Part shown: piece after piece, positions 42,306 to 51,464 of the stretch | How the letters are laid out: the number at the start of each line of letters is the position of its first letter | Numbering within the stretch: position 1 is the stretch's first letter | Source of the DNA: ZC4RG25 sp041687075 | GTDB taxonomy: Bacteria; Pseudomonadota; Alphaproteobacteria; Rhizobiales; Hyphomicrobiaceae | NCBI GenBank assembly: GCA_041687075.1 | Contig: JAWLCO010000002.1 | Span: 16,778 to 80,777 of the forward strand | Length of the DNA: 64,000 nt | Direction: 5' to 3' | Notes under the pieces: model-generated | Database searches by the model: none | The model's input: the letters and a program-made list of their open reading frames with translations, nothing else | What the model was told of the DNA's origin: nothing | Made by a program: the position numbers and the translations under genes

Positions 42306-42442
42306 GTTCGCTCTCCTCCAAGGCCCGATAACGAATTGATGTGTTGGGCCAGGAGTCCGGCGCCAACACTTGATCAACGCCTGAGGCCGTCCGAGGTTCG
42401 CTCGCGCCAGGAGACAGCCGGTCGCGGGGCTGGGGCGGGAGA

Positions 42443-43246
42443 CTAGCCGCCCTCCCGGAATGTCGGATAGAGCGTCATCCCGCCATCGATGAAGAGGGTG
42501 GTGCCGACCACGTAGTCCGACAGGTCCGAGGCGAGCCAGGCCGCGGCCCGCGCCACATCTTCGGGCTCGCCGATGCGGCCGTAGGGGATCATCTCGAGCA
42601 GGGCGGCATGTGCAGCCTCCTCGGACCAGGCCTGCTGGTTGATCGGCGTCCTGATCGCGCCAGGAGCGATGCCGTTCACGCGGATCTGCTCGTGGGACAC
42701 CTCCTGGGCCAAACTTTCCATGAGCAGCTTCATGCCGCCCTTGGAGGCTGCATAGTTCACGTGACCTGCCCACGGGATCACCTGGTGCACCGAGTTGATG
42801 AAGATGATGTTGCCCCGCGCCCTGGCCTGGGGCAGGGGCGGCTGGGCGCGAAAGCGGCGCACGGCCTCCTGGGCGCACAGGAAGGCACCCGTCAGGTTGA
42901 TGTCGATCACCCGTTGCCAGTCGCTGAGGGAGAGCTCGGTGAATGGTGCATCGCGCTGGATGCCGGCATTGGCGACGAGAATGTCCAGCCGGCCGAACCG
43001 GTCCACCAGCGCTTCGACCAGCGAGGAGCAGACCTCGGGGTCGGAGACGTCACCGCCGAGTGCAACGGCCCTGCCGCCCTCGTCCTCGATCGCTCTGACC
43101 ACCTCCTCAGCGGATTCGCGGCCCGAATGGTAGTTGACGCCGACGGCAACGCCGCACCGGCCGAGCTCCTCTGCGATGGCCCTGCCGATGCCGGAGCTGG
43201 CCCCTGTGATCAGGGCCGTGCGTTGCTCGAGTCCCAGCCAGTGCAT
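42443..43246 (-). CDS. Short-chain dehydrogenase (glucose 1-dehydrogenase-like SDR)
   Basis: A 267-residue classical SDR: TGASSGIGRAIAEEL at the N-terminus, NAGIQRDAPF, a catalytic Ser in FINSVHQVIPWAG, YAASKGGMK as the Tyr-Lys motif, and the C-terminal VVGTTLFIDGGMTLYP. It resembles NAD(P)-dependent glucose 1-dehydrogenases, but this label covers many substrates. The ATG at 43246 gives the normal family start. It lies 113 bases from the end of the propionyl-CoA synthetase gene on the same strand. Confidence 0.88.
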   Translation of the reverse strand: MHWLGLEQRTALITGASSGIGRAIAEELGRCGVAVGVNYHSGRESAEEVVRAIEDEGGRAVALGGDVSDPEVCSSLVEALVDRFGRLDILVANAGIQRDAPFTELSLSDWQRVIDINLTGAFLCAQEAVRRFRAQPPLPQARARGNIIFINSVHQVIPWAGHVNYAASKGGMKLLMESLAQEVSHEQIRVNGIAPGAIRTPINQQAWSEEAAHAALLEMIPYGRIGEPEDVARAAAWLASDLSDYVVGTTLFIDGGMTLYPTFREGG

Positions 43247-43359
43247 CAAGCTCACCCTCTTGTTCCGCTCATGGAGGGTGGGCCGCCTTGAGTCCACCCT
43301 CAGTCCCTGGTGGAACGCGAAATAGCGAGTGACGGTTCGGGACCGGTGCGCCCCGCCGG

Positions 43360-45285
43360 CTATGCCGAAACGGCCGGCGCCTGCCGCAGGGCACCGCGCT
43401 GCGCGAGCGCCTCGGTGATCTCGTCGAGAATGGCCGGATCGTCGATCGTGGCTGGCATTTTCCAAGGCTCGCCGTCGGCGATCTGGCGCATCGTGCCCCG
43501 AAGGATCTTGCCTGAGCGCGTCTTCGGCAATCGCTTCACCACCATCACGTTCTTGAAGGCGGCGACCGGCCCGATCGTTTCCCGCACGAGCTGGATGACC
43601 TCGGCCTCGATTTCTTTCGGGTCACGATTGACACCGGCATTGAGCACGACGAAGCCGGCCGGGAGCTGCCCCTTGGTCTCGTCGTGCACGCCGATGACGG
43701 CGCACTCGGCGACATCCTTGTGCCGGGCGACGACCTCCTCCATCTGCCCCGTGGACAGCCGATGGCCGGCCACGTTGATGACGTCGTCCGTGCGAGCCAT
43801 CACGTAGATGTAGCCATCCTCGTCGCGATATCCGGCGTCCGACGTCGTGTAATAGCCGGGGAATTCCGCCAGATAGCTCTTTCGGAACCGCTCGTTGTTG
43901 TTCCACAGCGTCGGCAGGCACGAAGGCGGCAGCGGCAGCTTGATGGCGAGCGTTCCCGTCTGGCCTGCCGGCAGCGGCTGGTTCTTCTCGTCCAGCACCT
44001 GCAGGTCGTAGCCGGGCATCGGCACGGTCGGAGATCCGTGCTTGACCGGCAGCATGCCGAGCCCGACCGGATTTCCGCAAATGGCCCAGCCCGTCTCGGT
44101 CTGCCACCAATGGTCGATGACCGGTACGCCGAGCTTTTCCTCGGCCCACTTGATCGTCTCGGGATCGGCCCGCTCGCCGGCGAGGAACAGGGTGCGGAAG
44201 GCGCTGAGGTCGTACGTCTTGATGAACTCGCCTTGTGGATCTTCCTTCTTGATGGCGCGAAAGGCGGTCGGCGCGGTGAACATCGCCCCAACCCGGTGCT
44301 CGGCAATCACACGCCAGAACGCGCCGGCATCGGGGGTTCCAACCGGCTTTCCCTCGTATAGGACGGTCGTGCAGCCGTGGAGCAGCGGCGCATAGACGAT
44401 GTACGAATGCCCCACGACCCATCCCACGTCGGATGCTGCCCAGAACACCTCGCCCGGCTCGACACCGTAGTGGTTCTTCATCGACCACTTGAGCGCCACC
44501 ATGTGGCCGCCGTTGTCGCGAACGACGCCCTTGGGCTGCCCGGTCGTCCCAGAGGTGTAGAGGATATAGAGCGGGTCGGTGGCGGCCACAGACACGCAGC
44601 CCGCCTTGCGCCCGCGGGCTTTCGCGTCGCGGACGAGGGCGGCCCAGTCGTGATCGCGCCCCGGCTCGAGCGGTGCTTCCTGCATCGGCCTCTGCAGGAT
44701 CACGCAATGCGCGGGCTTGTGATCGCTGAGCTCGATCGCCTTGTCGAGCAGGGGCTTGTAGGCGACCACCCGGCCCGGCTCGACTCCGCAGGAGGCCGAG
44801 ACCACTGCAACGGGCTTGGCATCATTGATGCGGGTCGCGAGCTCCGAGGCGGCAAATCCGCCGAACACGACCGAATGAATGGCTCCGATGCGGGCGCAGG
44901 CGAGCATCGCAATGGCCGCTTCCGGAACCATCGGCATGTAGATGATCACGCGATCACCCTTGCCGACCCCAAGGTCCTTCAGCACGCCGGCGAAGATCGC
45001 GACCTCGTCAGTAAGCTCGGCGTAGGTGTAGGCCTTCTTCGTCTCGGTGACGGGGCTATCGTAGATCAGCGCCTTTTGATCGCCGCGGCCGCTCTCTACG
45101 TGCCGGTCAAGGCAGTTGTAGGCGGTATTGCACTCGGCGCCCGGGAACCAGCGGCCATACTCGTCCATGTACGGATCGAAAACCCGGTCCCACAGCCTGT
45201 ACCAGCCGATGTCCCGGGCAGCCTCTCCCCAGAAGGCTTCGGGATCCTTTTGCCAGCCGGCGTAGACCTCGTGATAACGGCTCAT
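43360..45285 (-). CDS. prpE: Propionyl-CoA synthetase
   Basis: A 641-residue AMP-forming acyl-CoA synthetase that activates propionate (and probably acetate). The N-terminal ACAS_N segment (VYAGWQKDPEAFWGEAARDIGWY), ILYTSGTTGQPKGVVRDNGGH as the AMP motif, WWQTETGWAI, YYTTSDAGYRDEDGY and the catalytic lysine in TRSGKILRGTMRQIADG are present. Length and the PKGVVRD variant fit PrpE rather than Acs. It lies near other acyl-CoA genes but not in a methylcitrate cluster. Confidence 0.94.
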   Translation of the reverse strand: MSRYHEVYAGWQKDPEAFWGEAARDIGWYRLWDRVFDPYMDEYGRWFPGAECNTAYNCLDRHVESGRGDQKALIYDSPVTETKKAYTYAELTDEVAIFAGVLKDLGVGKGDRVIIYMPMVPEAAIAMLACARIGAIHSVVFGGFAASELATRINDAKPVAVVSASCGVEPGRVVAYKPLLDKAIELSDHKPAHCVILQRPMQEAPLEPGRDHDWAALVRDAKARGRKAGCVSVAATDPLYILYTSGTTGQPKGVVRDNGGHMVALKWSMKNHYGVEPGEVFWAASDVGWVVGHSYIVYAPLLHGCTTVLYEGKPVGTPDAGAFWRVIAEHRVGAMFTAPTAFRAIKKEDPQGEFIKTYDLSAFRTLFLAGERADPETIKWAEEKLGVPVIDHWWQTETGWAICGNPVGLGMLPVKHGSPTVPMPGYDLQVLDEKNQPLPAGQTGTLAIKLPLPPSCLPTLWNNNERFRKSYLAEFPGYYTTSDAGYRDEDGYIYVMARTDDVINVAGHRLSTGQMEEVVARHKDVAECAVIGVHDETKGQLPAGFVVLNAGVNRDPKEIEAEVIQLVRETIGPVAAFKNVMVVKRLPKTRSGKILRGTMRQIADGEPWKMPATIDDPAILDEITEALAQRGALRQAPAVSA

Positions 45286-45413
45286 CTCGAACTCACTCCC
45301 GCATGCCGCCCTTGTGCCTGTCTGTCGCTATCAAAAGGCCGATGAGCGGCAAGTGCAATAGGAGGTTAGGCCGAAATCGGGAGAGGCGCCGTCAGCAAGC
45401 CGACAATGCAAGG

Positions 45414-45443
45414 AAGGCCGGCGGAGGGACCTCCGCCGGCCTT
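45414..45443 (-). terminator. Rho-independent-type hairpin after the PRC-barrel gene
   Basis: A perfect 14-base inverted repeat (45414-45427 and 45430-45443, AAGGCCGGCGGAGG and its complement) lies 30 bases beyond the stop of the glutamine-rich PRC-barrel gene. On the minus strand it is followed by CCTTGCATTG, a weak T-rich tail. The two-base centre means the effective loop uses some of the arm. Confidence 0.72.
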
Positions 45444-45472
45444 CGGGCTTTCCGGAACAGCCTGGGCGAGGC

Positions 45473-46891
45473 TTACTGCGACTGGCGCACCTGCACCTGT
45501 TGCCGGTCCTGGACGACCGAGTAGTTCTGGTCGCCCATGCGGTAGCGTGGCATGGACCGGAGCTGCGACTGCGTCAGGCCAGAGGCGTAAACGTTGCCGC
45601 CGCGCATCTGCACCTGCTCCATCGGCACGATGTACTGGTCCTCGCCGAGACCCAGGAAGCCGCCTCGGCCAATCACGATGTACTGCTGGCCGGACTGATC
45701 CATCAGCACCTCGTTGATGCTGCCGAGCTGCTCACCCTGGGCACCATAGACGTTGCTGTCCACGAGCTGGGACACAGCGATGGCCTGGCCCATCGGCTGG
45801 GTCTGGGCCTGCTCGGTCGTCTGCTGTTGCTGCTGTGGCTGCTGCTGCTGTGCGAACTGCTGGTCCTGCTGGTCTTGCTGCTGCTGGGGCTGCTGAGCGA
45901 ACTGCTGGCTTGGCTGCTGCTGCTGCTCGGGCTGTTGGGCAAACTGCTGCTGACCTTGCTGCTGCTGGCCAAGCTGCTGCTGTTGCTGGCCCTGCTCACC
46001 GGACGGGATCTGCTCGAACCGGACCTGAGGCTGGCCCTGCGCCTGCTGGAACTGGACGCGAGGCTCACCCATCTGCTCGACCTGCACCTGCGGCTGCTGA
46101 GCGCGCTGGATCGTCGGCTGGACCTCGCCCGCCGGCGGTTGCACCTGTATCTGGGGCTGCGCGCGCTGGACCTGCACCTGCGGCTGCTGCTCCGGCTGCG
46201 CGACTGCGACGCGCGGCTCTGGCATTTGCACCTGCACCTGCGGTTGCGGCATCTGCACACCCACCTGCGGCTCCGGCATGCGCACCGTCACCTGCGGCTG
46301 CGGCTGTTGAACCGTTATCGTCGGCGGCGGAATGCGCACGGTGATCTGCGGCTGGGGCTGCCGTACCGTCACCTGCGGCTGCGGCTGCTGGACCGTTATG
46401 CGGGGAGCCGCCGGTGCGAACTGCACCTGCGGCGGCCGCTGCTGTACGGTGATTCGCGACTGCCGCTCGCCCTGCTGCCCGAACTGCTGCTGGTCCTGGG
46501 CGAACTGCTGCTGACCCTGCTGGCCCTGCAGGCCGGCCTGCTGCATCTGCTGAAGGGCGTTCTGGCAGGCCTCCTGATCGCCCTGTGTCCTGTACTGGCG
46601 CGCCTGCTCCAGTGAGATCGTCGCGCCGGAAGGGTCCTGCTGAAGCTGCTGGATGAGCTGATCACACGACCCCTGTTGCTGCTGGGCCTGTTGCTGCTGG
46701 GCCTGCTGCTGCCCGGTGAGCCCCTGCTGACCCTGGAGGCCTTGCTGGCCCTGGAACTGCTCCGATTGTCGGGGCTGCACCTGGTACTGTGGTTGCTGCT
46801 GCTGTTGCTGCTGCGGGCTTTGCACCTGCGCGAACGCCGCCGGGACGAGCGCGGTCGTTCCCAACAGTGCCGCTGTGAAGAAGAGTTTCAT
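45473..46891 (-). CDS. Secreted glutamine-rich repeat protein with C-terminal PRC-barrel
   Basis: A 472-residue protein. A signal peptide (MKLFFTAALLGTTALVPAAFA) precedes a Q-rich stretch. Residues ~74-115 form a small conserved unit with two cysteines (C76, C109) that could form a disulfide. Residues ~146-295 hold some fifteen imperfect short repeats of the type QPQPQVTVR, with alternating hydrophobic and polar residues. A second poly-Q stretch runs to ~366, and a PRC-barrel domain closes the chain (VSQLVDSNVYGAQGEQLGSINEVLMD, YIVIGRGGFLGLGEDQYIVPMEQV). PRC-barrels of this exported type are common in Hyphomicrobiales, usually without such repeats. The role is unknown; an envelope or surface-structural role is an inference. 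A strong hairpin terminates it. Confidence 0.85.
   Translation of the reverse strand: MKLFFTAALLGTTALVPAAFAQVQSPQQQQQQQPQYQVQPRQSEQFQGQQGLQGQQGLTGQQQAQQQQAQQQQGSCDQLIQQLQQDPSGATISLEQARQYRTQGDQEACQNALQQMQQAGLQGQQGQQQFAQDQQQFGQQGERQSRITVQQRPPQVQFAPAAPRITVQQPQPQVTVRQPQPQITVRIPPPTITVQQPQPQVTVRMPEPQVGVQMPQPQVQVQMPEPRVAVAQPEQQPQVQVQRAQPQIQVQPPAGEVQPTIQRAQQPQVQVEQMGEPRVQFQQAQGQPQVRFEQIPSGEQGQQQQQLGQQQQGQQQFAQQPEQQQQPSQQFAQQPQQQQDQQDQQFAQQQQPQQQQQTTEQAQTQPMGQAIAVSQLVDSNVYGAQGEQLGSINEVLMDQSGQQYIVIGRGGFLGLGEDQYIVPMEQVQMRGGNVYASGLTQSQLRSMPRYRMGDQNYSVVQDRQQVQVRQSQ
46007..46456 (-). repeat. Tandem coding repeats of a Q-P-Q-V-x-V unit
   Basis: This part of the PRC-barrel gene encodes about fifteen degenerate units of 8-10 residues (for example QPQPQVTVR, MPEPQVGVQ, RAQPQIQVQ). 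The DNA repeats are rich in CTG/CAG and CTGCGGCTG-type words and are not exact copies. Slippage or unequal recombination could change the copy number. Confidence 0.75.
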
Positions 46892-47102
46892 ACTGGCCTT
46901 CCATCGATGGAGGTTGGTGACATGGCGCCGTAACCGCCCATGGATGCGCTTTGTTCCGCTGCTATCAAGGATGTGGGCTGCTGCCGACGGGGCGCGGAGC
47001 TTCAGACCGCAGTTCTGGTCAAGCTGGCGGCGCGGCAGCGCGCGATATAAGAACAGGGCCAACGCTCACGTGCGTCCTTCGCACTCCACCCCACTCTGGC
47101 CG

Positions 47103-47858
47103 ATGATCACCGACCCCTGGTTCTTCGCCGTCGCTATCCCGGCGATCGTTCTCACAGGCCTGTCGAAGGGCGGGTTCCTCGGCGGCATCGGGGGTATGGC
47201 CGTTCCGCTGATGTCGCTGGTGATCTCTCCTGTACAGGCCGCCGGCATCATGCTGCCGATCCTCATCGCCATGGACTGGATCGGCGTCTGGGCCTATCGC
47301 CGCGACTGGAGCGGCGCGAACCTCAGGATCCTTCTGCCTGCCGCGACGGTTGGCATCGTCGCTGGCTGGGCGACGGCGGCTTATGTCAGCGAGTCTCACG
47401 TGCGACTGCTGGTCGGCCTGATCGGCGTCCTGTTCACCGTCGATCACTGGTTGAAGCTGAGACCGCGCACCGTCGCGCCCGGCCCGAAGTGGGCGAAGGG
47501 CACGTTCTGGGGAGTGCTTTCGGGCTTCACCAGCTTCGTCAGCCACACCGGCGGGCCGCCTTTCGCCGTCTACATGCTGCCGCAGCGGCTGCCGAACGCC
47601 ATCTACGCGGGCACGGCGGTGATGTTCTTCACGGCCGTCAATCTCATCAAGGTGCCGCCATACCTGTTCCTTGGCCAGTTCAATGCCGAGAACCTGAGAA
47701 CCGTTACCGTGCTGCTGCCACTCGCGCCGCTGGCCATGGTCGCCGGGGTGTGGCTCACCCGCCGCGTGCCGCAGGAGCCGTTCTACAAGGTGATTTATGG
47801 CTGCCTGTTCGTCATCTCGGTCAAGCTGATCTGGGATGGCGTGCGGGCCCTCGTTTGA
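47103..47858 (+). CDS. TauE/SafE-family sulfite/anion exporter
   Basis: A 251-residue membrane protein with about eight helices. The two family repeats begin LSKGGFLGGIGGMAVPLMSL and SGFTSFVSHTGGPPFAVYMLP. These proteins export sulfite, sulfoacetate or other organic anions. The ATG at 47103 was chosen because it starts just before the first helix; the open frame continues upstream without a family-like sequence. Another sulfur-related gene (the persulfide dioxygenase) is far away, so the substrate is open. Confidence 0.88.
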   Translation: MITDPWFFAVAIPAIVLTGLSKGGFLGGIGGMAVPLMSLVISPVQAAGIMLPILIAMDWIGVWAYRRDWSGANLRILLPAATVGIVAGWATAAYVSESHVRLLVGLIGVLFTVDHWLKLRPRTVAPGPKWAKGTFWGVLSGFTSFVSHTGGPPFAVYMLPQRLPNAIYAGTAVMFFTAVNLIKVPPYLFLGQFNAENLRTVTVLLPLAPLAMVAGVWLTRRVPQEPFYKVIYGCLFVISVKLIWDGVRALV

Positions 47859-47945
47859 AGCCGCTGCAACCCTCGCAACCGGCGGCCGGAACCGTGCCCG
47901 CGACGCAGCCGTTGCCCTGCGTCAGTCGAAACGTCCGGGCCCGGT

Positions 47946-48854
47946 ATGGAAAGCTACGATGTCATCGTCGTGGGAGGTGGGGCGGCCGGCCTCAGCGCAG
48001 CTTTGCTTCTCGGCCGATCACGACGCAGCGTACTCGTCTGCGATGCGGGCAGGCCGCGCAACTGGGCCTCCTCGGCGCTGCACGGGTACATGAGCCGTGA
48101 CGGCATGCCGCCTGCCGAGCTGCTCGCTACGGCCCGCCAGGAGTTGCGGCGGTATCCGAGTGTTCGGCTGATCGGCGATATGGTGATCGATGTTGCTCAG
48201 CAGGCGGGCCGGTTCGAGGCTTCACTCGCCACCAACGGACGCGTCGCGGCGCGCAAGCTGCTGCTCGCGACCGGCGTAGCCGACGAGCTGCCGGCGCTGG
48301 AAAACATCGAGGCCTTCTACGGGGAAACCGTCCATCACTGCCCCTACTGCAACGGCTGGGAGCACCGCGACGACCCGATCGCGGTTTACGGCGGCCGCGA
48401 GAAGGGAGCCAAATTCGCCCTGATGATGAAGCAGTGGAGTCCGGATGTCGTGCTGTGTACGGACGGCCGGCAACTGCCGGGTGCGGAGACGCGAGGCCGG
48501 CTCGAAAAACAAGGCATTCCAATTCGCACGGAAAAGATCGGCAGGCTGGACGGCACAGGCTCGCAGCTCGAGCGCATCGTCTTCGCGAATGGAGATGTGC
48601 TGCCGCGCCGTGCGCTGTTCTTCACCGTCGGCCAGCATCAACGCTCGTCGCTGTTCCAGAGACTCGGTGTGGGGCAGGGTGCGAAAGGCGGCCTCAATGC
48701 CCGCTGGCCCTCGTGCAACACGGGCATCGACGGCGTCTACGTGGCTGGTGATGCATCGCGGGATGTGCAGCTTCTCGTCGTGGCCGCTGCAGAAGGGGCC
48801 TGCGCGGCGCTCGCCATCAACAAGGCCCTGATGGCCGAGGATGGCCTCGGCTGA
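47946..48854 (+). CDS. Thioredoxin-reductase-like NAD(P)/FAD oxidoreductase
   Basis: A 302-residue two-dinucleotide-fold flavoprotein. VIVVGGGAAGLSAALLLGRS binds FAD, LLATGVADELPAL is the linker, and YVAGDASRDVQLLVVAAAEGACAA is the C-terminal FAD motif. The redox centre is CPYCNGWE (C132, C135) instead of the CATC typical of thioredoxin reductase, and the pyridine-nucleotide motif is GGREKGAKFA rather than GxGxxA. It is probably a thioredoxin-reductase-like enzyme with another electron partner. It follows the TauE-type gene by 87 bases. Confidence 0.88.
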   Translation: MESYDVIVVGGGAAGLSAALLLGRSRRSVLVCDAGRPRNWASSALHGYMSRDGMPPAELLATARQELRRYPSVRLIGDMVIDVAQQAGRFEASLATNGRVAARKLLLATGVADELPALENIEAFYGETVHHCPYCNGWEHRDDPIAVYGGREKGAKFALMMKQWSPDVVLCTDGRQLPGAETRGRLEKQGIPIRTEKIGRLDGTGSQLERIVFANGDVLPRRALFFTVGQHQRSSLFQRLGVGQGAKGGLNARWPSCNTGIDGVYVAGDASRDVQLLVVAAAEGACAALAINKALMAEDGLG

Positions 48855-48947
48855 AATCGTCTCCGGCAGGCATCGGCGAATTGCGGCTGTGTCAGTGCTG
48901 CTGTAGCGTCCACTGCAGATGCCGGAAAATGCGATCACTGCCTCGCC

Positions 48948-50570
48948 ATGAACCCCTTCGATCAGCACCTCGACCGAAATCCCGCGAACTACCAGCCTCT
49001 GACCCCGCTGACGCTGCTCGAGCGGGCGGCGATGGTGCATCCGGATCACTTGGCCGTCATCCACGGGAAGCAGCGGATGACCTACCGGCAGCTCTACGCC
49101 CGGTCCCGTCAGCTCGCCTCTGCGCTGGCGGCGCACAACATCGGCCGCGGTGATACCGTCTCCGTCATGCTGCCCAACACCCCGCCGATGCTCGAGGCGC
49201 ACTACGGTGTGCCGATGACCGGCGCTGTGCTGCACTCGATCAACACGCGGCTCGACGCGGGCGTGATCGCCTTTCAGCTCGATCACGCAGACTCGAAGGT
49301 GCTCATCGCAGACCGTGAGTTCGCGCCGACGATCCGCGCGGCACTCGACCAGGCCAAGGTTCGTCCGCTCATCATCGAGTACGACGACAAGGAGTTTCCG
49401 CAGCCCGGCGACCCGCTTTCGGGCTCGGACTACGAAGCGTTCGTCTCCTTAGGCGATCCTGAATACGCGTGGCACATGCCGGATGATGAGTGGGATGCCA
49501 TCGCCCTCAACTACACCTCCGGCACGACGGGCAATCCGAAGGGCGTCGTCTACCACCACCGCGGCGCCTACCTGATGTGCTTCGCCAATGTCGTCGCGGC
49601 GGGCATGGGCCGGCATCCGGTCTATCTCTGGACCCTGCCGATGTTCCACTGCAACGGCTGGTGCTTCCCGTGGACGTTGTCGGCGGTGGCAGGCACGCAC
49701 GTGTGCCTGCGCTGGGTGCGCGCGAAGGCGATGTACGACGCAATCGCCGAACACAAGGTCACGCATTTGTGCGGCGCACCGATCGTCATGTCGACGCTGC
49801 TCAATGCATCGCCGGAGGAGAGCCGCCCGCTGCCGCACAAGGTGCAGTTCGTCACCGCGGCCGCTCCGCCGCCCGCGTCCGTGCTCGCCGCCATGGCCGA
49901 AGCCGGCTTCGACGTCACGCACGTCTACGGCCTGACGGAAACCTACGGCCCCGCCGTCGTGAACGACTGGCACGATGACTGGGACAAGCTGCCTGCATCG
50001 GAGCGCGCGGCGCAGAAGTCGCGCCAGGGCGTGCGCTATCCCACGCTCGAAGGGCTCAAGGTCATGGACCCGAGCACCATGAGCGAGGTTCCAGCGGATG
50101 GCGAGACCCTCGGCGAGGTCATGTTCCGCGGCAACATCGTCATGAAGGGCTATCTCAAGAACCCGCAGGCCACCGCAGAAGCCTTCGCTGGTGGCTGGTT
50201 CCATTCGGGCGACCTCGGCGTGTTGCATCCCGACGGCTACATCCAGCTCAAGGACCGCTCCAAGGACATCATCATCTCCGGTGGCGAGAACATTTCCTCG
50301 ATCGAGGTGGAGGACACGATCTACAAGCACCCGGCCGTTGCCTACGTGGCGGTCGTGGCCAAGCCTGACGACAGGTGGGGCGAGACCCCGTGCGCCTTCG
50401 TCGAGCCGAAGCCCGGCACCAGTGTCACGGCCGAGGAGATCATCGCGTGGTGCCGGGAGCATCTGGCGCGTTACAAGTGCCCGCGGCATGTCGTTTTCAG
50501 GGAGATCCCGAAGACCTCGACGGGCAAGATCCAGAAATTCCTGCTGCGGGACGTTGCAAGATCCTTGTGA
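48948..50570 (+). CDS. AMP-forming acyl-CoA synthetase (DmdB/medium-chain type)
   Basis: A 540-residue ligase. LNYTSGTTGNPKGVVYHHRG is the AMP/phosphate motif; VYGLTETYGPAVVNDWHDDWDKLP, GWFHSGDLGVLHPDGYIQLKDRSKD and the catalytic lysine in PKTSTGKIQKFLLRD follow. The DDWDKLPASERAAQKSRQGVRY segment is characteristic of the group that includes 3-methylmercaptopropionyl-CoA ligase DmdB and medium-chain ligases. It ends 15 bases before the NadX-like gene. The DmdC-like dehydrogenase at the left end of the window is a possible pathway partner, though far away. Confidence 0.92.
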   Translation: MNPFDQHLDRNPANYQPLTPLTLLERAAMVHPDHLAVIHGKQRMTYRQLYARSRQLASALAAHNIGRGDTVSVMLPNTPPMLEAHYGVPMTGAVLHSINTRLDAGVIAFQLDHADSKVLIADREFAPTIRAALDQAKVRPLIIEYDDKEFPQPGDPLSGSDYEAFVSLGDPEYAWHMPDDEWDAIALNYTSGTTGNPKGVVYHHRGAYLMCFANVVAAGMGRHPVYLWTLPMFHCNGWCFPWTLSAVAGTHVCLRWVRAKAMYDAIAEHKVTHLCGAPIVMSTLLNASPEESRPLPHKVQFVTAAAPPPASVLAAMAEAGFDVTHVYGLTETYGPAVVNDWHDDWDKLPASERAAQKSRQGVRYPTLEGLKVMDPSTMSEVPADGETLGEVMFRGNIVMKGYLKNPQATAEAFAGGWFHSGDLGVLHPDGYIQLKDRSKDIIISGGENISSIEVEDTIYKHPAVAYVAVVAKPDDRWGETPCAFVEPKPGTSVTAEEIIAWCREHLARYKCPRHVVFREIPKTSTGKIQKFLLRDVARSL

Positions 50571-50585
50571 ATCTCAGGGGTGGGT

Positions 50586-51398
50586 ATGATGAGCCTCCGG
50601 CTGGCAATTGCGGGACTTGGCGCCATCGGGCTGCAGGTGGCCCGGCGCGTGGACGCCGGTGACATCGGCGGGCTCACGCTCAACGCGGTGGCAGTGCGGG
50701 ATGAGGCCAAGGCGCAGCGCAGCATCGCCGGCTTCCGCAATCCGCCGAAGCTCGTTCCGCTCGATCGGCTCGCGGAAGAAGCCGATCTCGTGGTCGAGTG
50801 CGTTCCCGCCGCACAATTCCTGTCGGTGGCGGAGCCGGTTCTCCGGGCGGGGCGGACTTTCATGCCGCTATCGGTCGGAGCGTTGCTCGGGCATATGCAT
50901 CTCGTCGATCTCGCCCGGGAGACGGGCGCGCGCATCGTCGTGCCGAGCGGGGCCATTCTTGGGCTCGATGCCGTTCGCGCCGTGGCGGAGGGCAATGTTC
51001 ATTCCGTGCGGCTCATCACCCGAAAGCCGCCTGCAGGCCTTGCCGGTGCCCCTTTGCTGGTCGAGAAGGGAATCTCGCTCGAACGCCTGTCGGAGCCGCT
51101 GATGGTGTTCTCGGGCACTGCACGCGAGGCGGCGAAGGGCTTCCCGGCGAACCTCAACGTCTCTGTTGCGCTGTCGCTCGCGGGCGTCGGGCCCGACCGG
51201 ACGGAGGTCGAGGTCTGGGCGGATCCGGCTGTGACCCGCAACACGCACACCATCCTCGTAAAGTCCGACTCGTCCGATCTGACCATGACAATCGAGAACA
51301 TCCCGTCGGCCGAGAACCCCCGGACAGGCGTGATCACGGCCCTCAGCGTCATTGCGGCTCTGCGCAGGCTGACCGAGCCGCTCGTCGTGGGCACCTGA
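50586..51398 (+). CDS. nadX: Aspartate dehydrogenase-like protein (NadX family)
   Basis: A 270-residue protein with an N-terminal nucleotide-binding fold (LAIAGLGAIGLQVARRV), ECVPAAQFLS, LSVGALLG and the family's C-terminal catalytic domain, where NTHTI carries the conserved His (about 221) of L-aspartate dehydrogenase. NadX oxidises aspartate to iminoaspartate, the precursor of quinolinate in NAD synthesis; nadA and nadC are not nearby. Two ATGs (50586, 50589) and a GTG (50580) are possible starts, with AGGGGTGG just upstream. It probably shares a transcript with the acyl-CoA synthetase. Confidence 0.85.
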   Translation: MMSLRLAIAGLGAIGLQVARRVDAGDIGGLTLNAVAVRDEAKAQRSIAGFRNPPKLVPLDRLAEEADLVVECVPAAQFLSVAEPVLRAGRTFMPLSVGALLGHMHLVDLARETGARIVVPSGAILGLDAVRAVAEGNVHSVRLITRKPPAGLAGAPLLVEKGISLERLSEPLMVFSGTAREAAKGFPANLNVSVALSLAGVGPDRTEVEVWADPAVTRNTHTILVKSDSSDLTMTIENIPSAENPRTGVITALSVIAALRRLTEPLVVGT

Positions 51399-51464
51399 GG
51401 CGGATCACGAGCCGAAGTCCCCAACGGGGATCAGTGAGTTTCCTTATGGCCCCGTGAGGGAAGC

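Noticed and set aside
45500..46615. 371-codon open frame on the plus strand, rich in Leu and Arg
   Set aside because: It is the mirror of the CAG/CTG-rich glutamine repeat gene on the minus strand, which has a signal peptide and a PRC-barrel domain.
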